A stretch of 42,629 nt of DNA from Pseudomonadota bacterium (GCA_030538605.1 JAUNTQ010000016.1:5952-48580), one strand, 5' to 3'; numbered from the stretch's first letter, positions 1-9,198 are shown. Made by a program: numbers and translations. The notes: generated from the sequence alone by a model not told the origin.

Positions 1-80
1 GGCGTCGACCCTTGCGGCGCGGGCACACATTTCGCTTACAGTGTTTTCCCTCTCAAACACCACAAGATGGAGTGAAAGCC

Positions 81-1676
81 ATGACCCAAAAGCGCGTCCT
101 CACCCTGGCTGCTGCCGCTGCCATTGCTGCCTGCATGGCCCTGCCCGCGCAGGCCAAGACCTTCCGCTGGACCAGCGCCAGCGACATCCCGACCATGGAC
201 ATCCACTCGCAGAACAACGCGCTGGGCAACGGCGTACAAGCGGCCATTTATGAATCGCTGGTGACCTACAACAGCAAGAGCTTCAAGGTAGAGCCGCTCT
301 TGGCCACCGCCTGGAAGCAGGTCAGCCCCACCGAGATGCAGTTCACCCTGCGTGAGGGCGTGAAGTTCAGCGACGGCAGCGCCATGACGGCCGAGGACGT
401 GAAGTTCTCCATCGAGCGCGCGATGGCCAAGACGAGCAACTTCGGCGTCTACACCCAGGGCATCGACAAGGTGCAGGTGGGCAGCCCCACCAGCGTCAGC
501 ATCTTCACCAAAACGCCCAACCCCGTGCTGCTGAACCAGCTCACCGAGCTGCGCATCATGAGCAAGGCATGGGCCGAGAAAAACAACTCGGTCGAGCCAA
601 AAGACATCAAAACCAAGGACGAAAGCTACGCCCACCGCAACGCCATGGGCAGCGGCCCCTTCATGGTCAAGGAATGGCAGCCCGACCAGCGCCTGGTGCT
701 GGTGGAAAACCCCCACTGGTGGGGCACCGCCGCCAAGGCCAAGACCGGCAACGTGACCGAGGTCATCTACACCCCCATCCGCTCCGAAGCCACGCGCATG
801 GCCGCGCTGCTGTCGGGCCAGGTCGATCTCGTGCTCGACCCCACGCCGCAAGACCTTGACCGCGTGCAGCGCAACAGCGCGCTGAAAGTGCTCAGCGGCC
901 CCGAAAACCGCACCATCTTCTTCGGCCTGGACCAGCACCGCGACGAGCTGCCCGGCAGCAACATCAAGGGCAAGAACCCGCTGAAAGACCAGCGCGTGCG
1001 CCAGGCGCTCTATCAGGCCATCGACATCGACGCGCTGCACAAAGTCGTCATGCGCGGCCTGAGCCAGAACACCGGCACCCTCGTGGCCCCGCAAGTCAAC
1101 GGCTGGACCAAGCGCGCCGACGAGCGCTACCCCTACGACGCCGCCGCCGCCATCAAGCTGCTGGGCGACGCAGGCTACAAAGACGGCTTTGAAGTCGACT
1201 TCGCCTGCCCCAACAACCGCTACATCGCCGACGAGCGCATCTGCCAGGCCGTGGCCGCCATGTGGGCCAAAGTGGGCGTGAAAGCCAAGCTGCGCACCCT
1301 GCCGCTGGTCACCTACTTCCCCATGATCCAGCGCCACGAAGCCAGCATCTACATGCTCGGCTGGGGCGTGCCCACGTTTGACGCGCTCTACAGCCTGCAA
1401 TCGCTCGTGCGCACCCCCGGCGAAGGCGGCGACGGCAACTACAACGTCGGCCGCTACAGCAACCCCGAAATGGACAAGCTGATCGACCGCATCAAGGTCG
1501 AAACCGACCAGAAAACGCGCAACGACCTCATCGAGCAAGCCCTCGTCCTGGAGCACAAGGACGTCAGCCACCTGCCCCTGCACAACCAGGTCATCCCCTG
1601 GGCGATGAAGAAAAACATCGACGTGGTGCACCGCGCCGACAACCGGCTTGACTGGCGCCTGATTCAGGTCAAGTAA
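81..1676 (+). CDS. ABC transporter substrate-binding protein, dipeptide/oligopeptide type (SBP_bac_5)
   Basis: This is a 531-residue periplasmic binding protein of the DppA/OppA class, which captures peptides or similar solutes for an ABC importer. Residues 1 to about 25 form a signal peptide: a Lys/Arg start, an Ala-rich hydrophobic core, and a predicted cut after AQA before KTFRW. The mature part shows the family pattern, with a YESLV segment near the start, the FSDGSAMTAEDVKFS stretch typical of the class, and a C-terminal segment ending in LPLHNQV. I chose the ATG at 81 because a GGAG box lies just before it and the signal peptide starts there; the frame stays open 23 codons further upstream. 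No permease or ATPase gene follows, so partners lie upstream of the window or elsewhere. The true ligand is not visible. Confidence 0.9.
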   Translation: MTQKRVLTLAAAAAIAACMALPAQAKTFRWTSASDIPTMDIHSQNNALGNGVQAAIYESLVTYNSKSFKVEPLLATAWKQVSPTEMQFTLREGVKFSDGSAMTAEDVKFSIERAMAKTSNFGVYTQGIDKVQVGSPTSVSIFTKTPNPVLLNQLTELRIMSKAWAEKNNSVEPKDIKTKDESYAHRNAMGSGPFMVKEWQPDQRLVLVENPHWWGTAAKAKTGNVTEVIYTPIRSEATRMAALLSGQVDLVLDPTPQDLDRVQRNSALKVLSGPENRTIFFGLDQHRDELPGSNIKGKNPLKDQRVRQALYQAIDIDALHKVVMRGLSQNTGTLVAPQVNGWTKRADERYPYDAAAAIKLLGDAGYKDGFEVDFACPNNRYIADERICQAVAAMWAKVGVKAKLRTLPLVTYFPMIQRHEASIYMLGWGVPTFDALYSLQSLVRTPGEGGDGNYNVGRYSNPEMDKLIDRIKVETDQKTRNDLIEQALVLEHKDVSHLPLHNQVIPWAMKKNIDVVHRADNRLDWRLIQVK

Positions 1677-1704
1677 CGCGCCGCAGCCTGCGGGCCGGCA
1701 CCTC

Positions 1705-1739
1705 GTAGGCTGGGTAGAGCGCAGCGAAACCCAGCCTAC
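1705..1739. repeat. Inverted repeat of the GTAGGCTGGGT family
   Basis: An 11-bp perfect inverted repeat (GTAGGCTGGGT at 1705-1715, ACCCAGCCTAC at 1729-1739) lies 28 nt behind the binding-protein gene and is followed by an A-rich run. The same arm sequence returns in a larger inverted repeat at 17304-17385. The type is widespread in proteobacterial intergenic DNA. It could fold as a 3'-end hairpin for the upstream gene. Confidence 0.75.
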
Positions 1740-1758
1740 AAAAAACCAAAACAATCGT

Positions 1759-1834
1759 AGCTGCTTGCGTACGTTTTAAAACAAATTCAGCATCATTTAC
1801 ACCTGAAATCGTTTTAAAACGTACGCAAGCAGCT
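1759..1834. repeat. 76-nt hairpin repeat, copy A
   Basis: This is a perfect 24-bp inverted repeat (arms 1759-1782 and 1811-1834, beginning AGCTGCTTGCGTACG) around a 28-nt A/T-rich centre. The centre itself carries ATTCAG/CTGAAAT, which would extend the fold. A T-run follows on the plus strand and an A-rich stretch precedes it, so it has the form of a two-way terminator. Four more copies of identical length lie at 12441, 17198, 28791 and 39502. It sits between the binding-protein gene and ruvA. Confidence 0.9.
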
Positions 1835-1861
1835 CATTTTTTCATAAAGAAACACCCTCCC

Positions 1862-2434
1862 GTGATCGGACGCCTCACCGGCTTGCTGGCCGAGAAAAAC
1901 CCGCCGCAAATCCTCATCGACTGCCACGGCGTCGGCTACGAGGTGTGGGTGCCCATGAGCACCTTCTACAACCTGCCCGCACTGGGTGCGCCCGCCACCC
2001 TGCTCACTCACATGGTCGTGCGCGAAGACGCCCACCTGCTCTACGGCTTCGGCACCGAGCCCGAACGCGCCGCCTTTCGCGAACTCGTCAAGATCAGCGG
2101 CATCGGCCCGCGCATGGCCCTGGCCGTGCTCTCCGGCATGGCCGTGCCCGAACTCACCCACGCCATCGGCACGCAAGACGCCGCGCGCCTTACCAAAGTG
2201 CCCGGCATCGGCAAGAAAACCGCCGAACGCCTGCTGCTCGAACTCAAAGGCAAGCTCGCCCCCGACCTGGGCGCGCGCCCCGCCCCCGCCAACGACACGC
2301 AAGCCGACATCCAGCAAGCCCTGCTCGCCCTCGGCTACAACGAAAAAGAAGCCGCCGCCGCCCTCAAGGCCCTGCCCGCCGATGTGGGCGTGAGCGAAGG
2401 CATCAAGCTCGCCCTCAAGGCGCTGGCGCGCTGA
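1862..2434 (+). CDS. ruvA: Holliday junction branch migration protein RuvA
   Basis: RuvA forms the tetramer that holds a Holliday junction open in a square-planar form while RuvB hexamers pump DNA through it, in recombinational repair. The 190-residue product starts MIGRLTG, has the N-terminal OB-fold with the DCHGVGYEV strand, and two helix-hairpin-helix motifs ([16 protein letters not shown] at about 75-90, [15 protein letters not shown] at about 110-125). A short C-terminal domain III (about residues 145-190) follows; this part contacts RuvB. The start is a GTG without a strong ribosome binding site. ruvB is not adjacent here: it lies 3.35 kb downstream on the same strand, behind two other genes and an IS remnant. 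Confidence 0.97.
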   Translation: MIGRLTGLLAEKNPPQILIDCHGVGYEVWVPMSTFYNLPALGAPATLLTHMVVREDAHLLYGFGTEPERAAFRELVKISGIGPRMALAVLSGMAVPELTHAIGTQDAARLTKVPGIGKKTAERLLLELKGKLAPDLGARPAPANDTQADIQQALLALGYNEKEAAAALKALPADVGVSEGIKLALKALAR

Positions 2435-2489
2435 ACACGCGCGCAGCAGGGTGCGAGAATCGCCTTCGTTCCCACACCCGGCTCCCCCC

Positions 2490-3203
2490 ATGGTCACGCC
2501 ATTTACCCCGTTGAGCGAGGACGAACTCAACGAACTCGACCAGTTCCTGCTCCATGACGTCGACACCGAAGAAGTCATGATGCTGGACATCGTGGACGGC
2601 TTCCTGCACGCCATCGTGATCGGCCCCACCACCATCCCGCCCAGGCAGTGGCTGCCCAGGATCTGGGGCACCCAGGAAATGATGCCCCCGGCGGACGCCA
2701 TCCAACAGTCGGACCACATGCTGGGCCTGGTCATGCGCCACTACAACGGCATCATTGCCGGGCTTGAGGGTGAGCCGCGAACGATCCGCCCCTGCTGGTC
2801 AACGATGACCTACGCGAAAGACCAGCAGCCATATGACGATGCCGAGATGTGGGCCTACGGCTTTGTCGAAGGCATGCGGCTTTGCTGGGACGACTGGCAG
2901 CCCCTGCTCTCCACCCCGCAAGGGCACGCCTGGTTCAGGCCCATCGGCCTGCTCGGCCAAGACGACTTCTCGGAAGACCAGGACGCACTCGTCAAGACGC
3001 CCCCCATGCGGGCCGAGCTGGCCCTCCAGATCCCGCAAGCCGTCCTTGACATGCACGCCCATTGGCTGCCGCTCAGACTCGCCATCCATGAGCGCATGGT
3101 GGCCCAATCCATGCAACCCAAGGTCGGCCGCAACGATCCCTGCCCCTGCGGCAGCGGCAAGAAATTCAAGAAGTGCTGCGGCGCAGCGGCCGATCTGCAT
3201 TGA
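2490..3203 (+). CDS. UPF0149 (YecA-like) protein with C-terminal SEC-C zinc motif
   Basis: The product is a 237-residue cytoplasmic protein. The N-terminal part (about 8-150) fits the UPF0149/YecA family, with acidic helices followed by [15 protein letters not shown]. The last 25 residues hold the SEC-C motif [19 protein letters not shown] (about 212-231), a CxC...CC zinc site first known from the SecA C-terminus. Such proteins are uncharacterised; a link to ribosomes or SecA-like partners is known only for the motif. I chose the ATG at 2490 because family similarity begins there; an upstream in-frame start at 2451 would add 13 Pro-rich residues. A second member with the same C-terminal motif is at 39653-40540. 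It lies 55 nt behind ruvA on the same strand. Confidence 0.85.
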   Translation: MVTPFTPLSEDELNELDQFLLHDVDTEEVMMLDIVDGFLHAIVIGPTTIPPRQWLPRIWGTQEMMPPADAIQQSDHMLGLVMRHYNGIIAGLEGEPRTIRPCWSTMTYAKDQQPYDDAEMWAYGFVEGMRLCWDDWQPLLSTPQGHAWFRPIGLLGQDDFSEDQDALVKTPPMRAELALQIPQAVLDMHAHWLPLRLAIHERMVAQSMQPKVGRNDPCPCGSGKKFKKCCGAAADLH

Positions 3204-3232
3204 GGCATCACGCACGTCAGCGTCAAGCCGAC

Positions 3233-3605
3233 TCACTGCGTCGTCAGTCGCCAGGGCAGTAGCGCCTCGTAACCATCTGCCGTTTGTGCCAGCGGCAGCT
3301 TCTTGAACAGAAGCCACCAGATACCGGTACGGCTTCATGCCATTGGCCTTGGCCGTCTCGATCAGCGAGCACAGATTAGCGCTGGCCCGTGCGCCGTCCA
3401 CCGTGCCCGCAAACAGCCAGCTTCGCCTGCCGACGACGAAGGGCCGGATCGCGTTCTCCACGGGGTTGGCGTCCGGCGGCCAAGCCTCCTTGTTCAGAAA
3501 GCGTACGAGCTTGAACCACTGCCCGTGCAGATAGTGCCAAGCCTCGCTCAGCAGATGCGATGGCAGACACCTTGCGCCCGTGCTGCTTAAGTGCCGCAGC
3601 CCGCG
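3233..3605 (-). pseudogene. IS66-family transposase (TnpC) C-terminal remnant with two frameshifts
   Basis: Read on the minus strand, this stretch encodes only the tail of an IS66 transposase: AEAWHYLHGQW-like sequence, then ENAIRPFVVGRRSWLF, GARASANLCSLIETAKANG and PYRYL. After PYRYLVA the frame breaks. One base out of frame it continues as LFKKLPLAQTADGYEALLPWRL and stops at 3233-3235, the normal family end. A second break of the same kind lies near 3556, before LPSHLLSEAW. In each case one extra T before CTG explains the shift. The rest of TnpC, TnpA, TnpB and the terminal repeats were not found, so the 5' limit is approximate. The remnant cannot move by itself. Confidence 0.85.
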
Positions 3606-3753
3606 CGATTGACAATTGGTAACCACCGCACGCGGGCAGCGTCAGACATTCGTCACCAGCGCGCCCTACCATCTGCGGCGCGCTTGCGCACAGTGCAGGC
3701 AGGCACCCGCAGCACCGCCGCCCGCATCCCACCACCCTTGAATCAACCGCACC

Positions 3754-5736
3754 ATGCCCTTCCCCCCCACATCCCCCTCGCTTGAAGCCACCGCCCGCCG
3801 CATCGCCATGCGCAGCGCCTTGGCCACCGCCGGCCTGTCGCTGCTGCTGGCCGCCTGCGGCGGCGGCGAGTCCTCCGTCGCACTCGCCAGCCAGGCCGGC
3901 AACACCCCCGTCCTGCCCGCCCAGCCCGTGCGCGAACTCGCCGCACTTGAGAACCACTCCCCCGTGGACCTGAAGCTGGTGCAGATCAAGACCCTCTCGC
4001 AAAGCGCCGCCGATCGCGTGACCCCGCAGGTCATCACGCTGCCCGCACTCTCGGCAGAAAAGTCCGCGCTGACCGCGCCCGAACCCGGCCAGCCCCAGCG
4101 CATCGGCGTGGCCCGCGCGCTGGCCCAGGCAGCCCATGCCGACGACACCGCTCAGCTGCTGCACTGGCAGCCCGCGCCCGGCGGCGGCCAGCGCGCCGCC
4201 CTGGCCGTGCGCCTGGAAGGCGCCAGTGCCGTGCGCCTGGGCCTGCGCATCACCCAGCTGCCGCCCGGCACCCTGCTGAGCGTGTACGCCCCCGGCGCGC
4301 CCGAGGCCGAGCAGGTGCATGCCGCCGAAGTGCTGCGCACCATCCAGAACAACCTCAACGCCGGCACCACCGGCGACGACGCCTATACCTACTGGCTGCC
4401 CACCGTCTCCGGCCCCGAGGCCGTGCTGCAGATCGAGCTGCCCGCCGGCATGCGCGCCGAGTGGCTCAAGCTTGCGCTGCCCGTGGTCTCGCACTTCGTG
4501 GTCGACCCCGCCACCGACGACATTCCGACCAAGGCCGCTGCGGCGTGCAACATCGACGTGAACTGCGCCAACGAAGGCAGCGGTCAGCGCACGGCCGTCG
4601 CCCGCATGGTGTTTTCTGACAGCCAGGGCAGCTACAACTGCAGCGGCGCGCTGATGAACAACACGCGCAGGGACGGCACGCCCTACTTCCTCACGGCCAA
4701 CCACTGCCTGAGCACCCAGGCCGTGGCCTCCTCGCTGGAGACCTTCTGGAACTACCGCTCCTCCACCTGCAATGGCAGCAGCCTGTCCAACGACTTCCGT
4801 CGCGTGGGCGGCGGTGCCCGGCTGCTGTGGACCCACGCGGCCACCGACGCCACGCTGCTGCAGATCAACGGCGCACTGCCAGACAACCGCACCTACCTGG
4901 GCTGGAACGCCAGCGCCGCTTCGGGCACCGGCTCGGTGTTCGGCATCCACCACCCGGCCGGCGACTGGCAGAAGTTCAGCGCGGGCCAGTTGCATGGCTT
5001 TGCCAGCTGCCAAAACACTGGCGGCAACGGCGTTTCATGCGCCGACACCAACGCCAGCACAGGCGGCTATCTGGTCGTCGCATGGACGCGCGGCACGACC
5101 GAAGGCGGCAGCAGCGGCAGCCCCTTGTTCTCAAGCAACAGCCAGGTCATCGGCCAGCTTTATGCGGGCGGCGGCGATTGCAGCTCATCCATCCGTGCGG
5201 GAGCCTATGGCCGGCTGGACTGGTCCTTTGACGCGGGCCTGGCCCAATGGCTCAGCCCCAGCGCCGCCACGCCCCCTCCCGCACCCGGCACCCGCGCGCC
5301 CATCTACCGCTTCTACAACCGGGTCACCGGCGCGCACTTCTACACCATCAACCCGCTGGAGCGCGACTTCGTCATCGCCGCCATCCCCGACTACACCTAC
5401 GAAGACACCGCTTACTCCGCCTACGTCGGTGAAGTCAGCAACGCCTCGCCCGTCTACCGCTTCTACAACCGGGTCACCGGCGTGCACTTCTACACCATCA
5501 ACCCGCGCGAGCGCGACTACGTGAACGCCGCCCTGCCCGACTTCGACTACGAAGGCCCCGCCTGGAGCGCCCGCACCAGTGCAGGCGACGGCACCTCGCC
5601 CGTCTACCGCTTCTACAGCAGCGTGCGGCGCGGGCACTTCTACACCATCAACCCGCGCGAGCGCGATTTCATCCTCTCCGCCCTGCCCGACTTCACCGAC
5701 GAAGGCGTGGCCTACTACGCCTGGCCAGCGCAGTAA
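3754..5736 (+). CDS. Secreted lysyl-endopeptidase-like serine protease lipoprotein with three DUF5648-type repeats
   Basis: This 660-residue protein resembles the S1-family lysyl endopeptidases (Achromobacter protease I type). The N-terminus carries a lipoprotein signal, LSLLLAAC at about residues 28-35, so it is probably lipid-anchored. A propeptide-like region runs to about 264. The catalytic part starts near ACNIDVNC, with His317 in LTANHC, Asp365 in ATDATLL and Ser454 in GGSSGSP, plus paired cysteines. After a Pro-rich linker (about 505-515) come three repeats of about 50 residues with the pattern [23 protein letters not shown] (starts near 513, 567 and 615), matching the DUF5648 type, perhaps for surface or ligand binding. 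The start is uncertain: ATG 3808 would give a shorter, more typical signal, and neither site has a clear ribosome binding site. Substrate specificity is inferred only. Confidence 0.88.
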   Translation: MPFPPTSPSLEATARRIAMRSALATAGLSLLLAACGGGESSVALASQAGNTPVLPAQPVRELAALENHSPVDLKLVQIKTLSQSAADRVTPQVITLPALSAEKSALTAPEPGQPQRIGVARALAQAAHADDTAQLLHWQPAPGGGQRAALAVRLEGASAVRLGLRITQLPPGTLLSVYAPGAPEAEQVHAAEVLRTIQNNLNAGTTGDDAYTYWLPTVSGPEAVLQIELPAGMRAEWLKLALPVVSHFVVDPATDDIPTKAAAACNIDVNCANEGSGQRTAVARMVFSDSQGSYNCSGALMNNTRRDGTPYFLTANHCLSTQAVASSLETFWNYRSSTCNGSSLSNDFRRVGGGARLLWTHAATDATLLQINGALPDNRTYLGWNASAASGTGSVFGIHHPAGDWQKFSAGQLHGFASCQNTGGNGVSCADTNASTGGYLVVAWTRGTTEGGSSGSPLFSSNSQVIGQLYAGGGDCSSSIRAGAYGRLDWSFDAGLAQWLSPSAATPPPAPGTRAPIYRFYNRVTGAHFYTINPLERDFVIAAIPDYTYEDTAYSAYVGEVSNASPVYRFYNRVTGVHFYTINPRERDYVNAALPDFDYEGPAWSARTSAGDGTSPVYRFYSSVRRGHFYTINPRERDFILSALPDFTDEGVAYYAWPAQ

Positions 5737-5754
5737 AGTCGAGGCTTTTTCCGC

Positions 5755-5775
5755 CCGCCGGGCCTCACCCGGCGG
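5755..5775. repeat. GC-rich hairpin between protease gene and ruvB
   Basis: An 8-bp inverted repeat (CCGCCGGG at 5755-5762, CCCGGCGG at 5768-5775) with a 5-nt loop lies in the 49-nt gap before ruvB. No T-run follows, so a standard terminator is unlikely. Its position 10 nt before the ruvB start could affect translation initiation. Confidence 0.45.
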
Positions 5776-5785
5776 CGCTCTTGCC

Positions 5786-6856
5786 TTGACCATCCACACC
5801 GACGACTTCGCCCTGCCCGCCGCAGGCGACGCCCCGCGCGTCGTCTCCGGCGCTGCCGCCTCCCCGCGCGAAGAGGCGCAAGAGCGCGCGCTGCGCCCCA
5901 AGCTGCTGGATGAATACGTGGGCCAGGCCAAGGCACGCGGGCAGCTTGAAATCTTCATCGGCGCGGCGCGCAAGCGCGGCGAGGCGCTTGACCACGTGCT
6001 GCTGTTCGGCCCCCCGGGGCTGGGCAAGACCACGCTCAGCCACATCATCGCCATGGAGCTGGGCGTGAACCTGCGCCAGACCAGCGGCCCGGTGCTGGAA
6101 AAGCCCAAAGATCTGGCCGCGCTGCTGACCAACCTGGAAAAGAACGACGTTCTTTTCATCGACGAGATCCACCGCCTCAGCCCCGTGGTGGAAGAGATCC
6201 TCTACCCCGCGCTGGAGGACTACCAGATCGACATCATGATTGGCGAAGGCCCGGCGGCGCGCAGCATCAAGCTCGACCTGCAGCCCTTCACCCTGGTGGG
6301 CGCGACCACGCGCGCGGGCATGCTCACCAACCCACTGCGCGACCGCTTCGGCATCGTGGCGCGGCTGGAGTTCTACACGCCCGAAGAGCTGGCGCGCATC
6401 GTCACCCGCTCGGCGGGCCTGCTGAACGTGCCCACCGACGCGCCGGGCGCGATGGAAATCGCCCGCCGCAGCCGGGGCACCCCGCGCATCGCCAACCGCC
6501 TGCTGCGCCGCGTGCGCGACTTTGCCGACGTCAAGGGCGATGGCCACATCAGCCAAAAGATCGCGCACGACGCCCTGGCCATGCTGGATGTCGACCCCGA
6601 AGGCTTCGACGTGATGGACCGCAAGCTGCTCGAAGCCGTGATCCATCGCTTCGACGGCGGCCCGGTGGGGCTGGACAACATTGCCGCCAGCATTGGCGAA
6701 GAGCCCGGCACCATCGAAGACGTGATCGAGCCTTACCTGATTCAGCAAGGCTTTTTGCAGCGCACCCCGCGCGGGCGCGTGGCCACGCTGGCCGCCTACC
6801 GGCATTTGGGCGTGACGGCGCCGCAGGGTGGTGGAGGGTTGTTTGGCGGCGGATAA
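5786..6856 (+). CDS. ruvB: Holliday junction branch migration ATPase RuvB
   Basis: RuvB is the AAA+ motor that, with RuvA, drives branch migration. The 356-residue product has Walker [10 protein letters not shown] (about 75-83), Walker B FIDEIHR, sensor GATTRAG, the arginine-finger region and the winged-helix end ([12 protein letters not shown]). The start is probably the TTG at 5786, because TIHTDDF is the usual beginning in related bacteria; no Shine-Dalgarno sequence is seen. It follows the protease gene by 49 nt. The last codons overlap the next gene, which suggests coupling. Length and motifs are complete, so the gene is intact despite being separated from ruvA. Confidence 0.96.
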   Translation: MTIHTDDFALPAAGDAPRVVSGAAASPREEAQERALRPKLLDEYVGQAKARGQLEIFIGAARKRGEALDHVLLFGPPGLGKTTLSHIIAMELGVNLRQTSGPVLEKPKDLAALLTNLEKNDVLFIDEIHRLSPVVEEILYPALEDYQIDIMIGEGPAARSIKLDLQPFTLVGATTRAGMLTNPLRDRFGIVARLEFYTPEELARIVTRSAGLLNVPTDAPGAMEIARRSRGTPRIANRLLRRVRDFADVKGDGHISQKIAHDALAMLDVDPEGFDVMDRKLLEAVIHRFDGGPVGLDNIAASIGEEPGTIEDVIEPYLIQQGFLQRTPRGRVATLAAYRHLGVTAPQGGGGLFGGG

Positions 6857-8324
6857 GGCCACGCCGCGCTGGGCCTATCCCTTGCGTGCGCTCGTCGCGA
6901 CGGTGGTCATCGTGCCGCTGGCGGTGCAAGCGCTGCTGTTGGCCTGGGTGGCCGCGACGCTGCTGCCGTCGGCTCAATGGCCGCAGCACACCGCCGAAGC
7001 GGTGCTGGCGCTGCCCACGGTCGCGCTCGCGGCCTGGCTGGGCAAGCGCTTCGCGCGACGCGGTGATCTGCCTGCTTCGCCCTGGGCGCGCTATGGGCCG
7101 CTGCTGGCCTACCCCCTGCTCATCTGGCTGGCCTGGGTGGTGAGCATGCATGCGTCGGGCGGCGACTTCACGCGCCCGCCCAATGCGCTGTTCTACGCGT
7201 TGATGCCGTTTCTGCTGCTGTCGCTGGTCGCCGGCTTCGAGGGCCATCTGTGGTGGCTGCTTCTGGTGCCGCTGGGGGCGTACGCGGCCTTCGTGGGCGG
7301 CTTCTGGCATGCCAGCCGCAAGCAGCCCACGCAACCGGCCGCCTCGCGTGTCTGGGCTTCGGCGGTTTTCGGTGCGCTGGCGCTGTCGCTGGGCGGCGTC
7401 ACGGCCTGGCAGGCGCTGGAGCGTGCGCGGGCGCTGGCGCCCTCGGACGGCCAGGCGCTGCGCGAAGAGGTGCAGATGCACCGCTATCGGCCTTTTGCCG
7501 CTGACAACCTGCTCAAGCCCGTGCAGCCCAGGCCGGGCTTGCAGTTCGGCCTGGCCGATGCGCCAGCGCTCGATGGCGCCACCGCCGCCTACCCGGTGTA
7601 CGCAGCAGCGGCGCAGGCGATGTATTCCGAAGAGGCGGCGAGAAGGCGCGTCGAAGTCAGCCGAACGCCCGAGGCTTACCAGCGGCTGATCGACGGCCAG
7701 GCCGACCTGATCTTCGTCGCGCAGGCCTCGCCCGCGCAGCAGCAGCGCGCGGCAGATGCCGGTGTGGCCCTGCGCTTCACGCCCGTCGCCAAAGAGGCCT
7801 TCGTGTTCCTGGTCAGCCCGGACAACCCGGTGCACAGCCTGTCACTGGCGCAGATCCGTGCCATTTACAGCGGCCAGATCACGCGTTGGAGCGCCGTGGG
7901 CGGCCCCGATGCACGCATCGTGGCCTACCAGCGCCCGGCCGATTCCGGCAGCCAGACCGTGATGCTGGCCCAGGTGATGCAAGGCGCGCCCATGGCCCAG
8001 CCGCTGGACGAGGAACTGGCCGTTGGCATGGGCGGGCTGGTGCGCAAGGTGGCGGCGTACCGCAACGCGGCGCCCAGCCTGGGCTATTCGTTCCGCTACT
8101 ACGCCACGCAGATGAAAGCCGACGACCCGGTGCGCTTGCTGGCCGTGGACGGCGTGGCGCCGACGCCGGAGAACATCCGCACTGGCCGCTACCCGCTCAC
8201 CGTGGATGTGTTCATGGTCACGCGCCAGAACCCGCCGCCCAACGTGCAGCGGCTGATGGACTGGTTTCTGGGCGACGCCGGGCAAAAGCTGGTGGCCGAC
8301 GTAGGCTACGTGCCCTTGCGCTGA
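6843..8324 (+). CDS. Membrane-anchored PstS-like phosphate-binding domain protein
   Basis: This protein of about 493 residues joins an N-terminal membrane part to a soluble PstS-like domain. The first about 190 residues hold five or six hydrophobic segments (for example the stretches around [19 protein letters not shown] and [14 protein letters not shown]). From about residue 200 it looks like a periplasmic phosphate-binding protein: [45 protein letters not shown] and a C-terminal [11 protein letters not shown]. It has no signal peptide, so the domain is displayed from the membrane. A TTG at 6843 is preceded by a GGAGGG box; an alternative GTG at 6828 adds five residues. Both overlap the end of ruvB. 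No pst permease genes are present; a sensing role is possible but unproven. Confidence 0.75.
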   Translation: MAADKATPRWAYPLRALVATVVIVPLAVQALLLAWVAATLLPSAQWPQHTAEAVLALPTVALAAWLGKRFARRGDLPASPWARYGPLLAYPLLIWLAWVVSMHASGGDFTRPPNALFYALMPFLLLSLVAGFEGHLWWLLLVPLGAYAAFVGGFWHASRKQPTQPAASRVWASAVFGALALSLGGVTAWQALERARALAPSDGQALREEVQMHRYRPFAADNLLKPVQPRPGLQFGLADAPALDGATAAYPVYAAAAQAMYSEEAARRRVEVSRTPEAYQRLIDGQADLIFVAQASPAQQQRAADAGVALRFTPVAKEAFVFLVSPDNPVHSLSLAQIRAIYSGQITRWSAVGGPDARIVAYQRPADSGSQTVMLAQVMQGAPMAQPLDEELAVGMGGLVRKVAAYRNAAPSLGYSFRYYATQMKADDPVRLLAVDGVAPTPENIRTGRYPLTVDVFMVTRQNPPPNVQRLMDWFLGDAGQKLVADVGYVPLR

Positions 8325-8337
8325 ACCCGGTGGCGGC

Positions 8338-9012
8338 TCAGCCCGCGCCCCCAAACACATCCACCACCGCCTGCATCTGCGCGGGCGTGACCACGTCGGC
8401 GCGGCGCGTGGCGGGGTCGACGCAGGTGGTGCGCAGCACCTCGGGCGGCAGGCTGGCCAGGCCGCGAAAGCCCCATTCACGCAGCACGGCCCAGCGTTCG
8501 GGCGCGGCGGCGGCGCGCTCGCGCAGGGCGCGGGCTTGGTTGGGCGTGTAGGCCCAGACGTCTTCGACCTCGCCCGTTTCGCGCGCGGCCACGCGCAGAC
8601 CGGCCATCGGCGCTCTGACCATCAAAATACGCGCTTGCGCAAGCAGATCGGGCGCAAATCGCTTCAAATACAGAAGCAACAATGCGCCGATGTGGATGCC
8701 GTCCGCGTCTGGGTCGAGCAGCAGCAGCACGCGTTCGAAGCGCGGCGCGGTTTCTGGCACCGCCACGGGCGATGGCCAGCCCATGGCCGCCGCCAGCTGC
8801 CCATACAAGGGGTAAGCCGCCACACGTTCGACGCTGGCGCGCCAGGCGTTCAGCGGCTTGCCCTGCAAGGCCAGCACGGCCTGCGTGCGGGCGTTGCGCA
8901 CGGCGGCCACCGCGCCGGCGGCCGATTCGCCTTCGACCAGAAACAGCTCGCAGCCGGCGCCGTGCCGCTGGCTGTCGATGAGCGCCATGGCGGCCTGCGC
9001 GCGGCGCGTCAT
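8338..9012 (-). CDS. Stand-alone TOPRIM-domain protein related to GyrB/ParE
   Basis: The 224-residue product covers only the TOPRIM region of type IIA topoisomerase B subunits. CELFLVEGESAAGAVAAVRNAR matches the GyrB catalytic Glu motif, QAVLALQGKPLNA matches its RGK-LN segment, and LLLLDPDADGIHIGALLL matches the DxDxDG metal site. The GHKL ATPase and transducer domains are absent. The key acidic residues (E of LVEGES, and D, D of DPDADG) are kept, so metal binding is plausible, but strand passage alone is not. ATG 9012 gives MTRRAQAAM, aligned with the helix before the TOPRIM fold; a GTG at 9093 would add 27 residues. It runs toward the PstS-like gene, tail to tail with a 13-nt gap. Its function is unknown. 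Confidence 0.8.
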   Translation of the reverse strand: MTRRAQAAMALIDSQRHGAGCELFLVEGESAAGAVAAVRNARTQAVLALQGKPLNAWRASVERVAAYPLYGQLAAAMGWPSPVAVPETAPRFERVLLLLDPDADGIHIGALLLLYLKRFAPDLLAQARILMVRAPMAGLRVAARETGEVEDVWAYTPNQARALRERAAAAPERWAVLREWGFRGLASLPPEVLRTTCVDPATRRADVVTPAQMQAVVDVFGGAG

Positions 9013-9198
9013 GCCCGCGCCCTGCGCGCTTCGGTAGCGTTTGGCAACACCGCCATACGTTTGCTCGCAGCAAGCGTGTGGGTGCAGCCACACCGCTGTG
9101 TCTTTTGACGCATTGCGCGCGGCGAATAGGCACGCACAAGGATTAGCTGATTAGTATTCAAATCCTGTTTCACTTCTTTGAACCATGGGAGCTTCATC

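Noticed and set aside
36-1754. Long minus-strand reading frame opposite the binding-protein gene
   Set aside because: Its translation is low-complexity, rich in Gly, His, Val and Ala, as expected from the codon bias of the plus-strand gene; no family is seen.
3376-5013. 545-residue minus-strand frame over the IS remnant and protease
   Set aside because: Gly/Gln/His/Ala-rich antisense shadow of the protease gene; the transposase and protease readings are clearly the real ones.
9093-9180. Sigma-70 promoter for aqpZ
   Set aside because: A TTGACG at about 9107 has no acceptable -10 box at normal spacing; the A/T-rich stretch 9141-9172 is suggestive but too weak to call.
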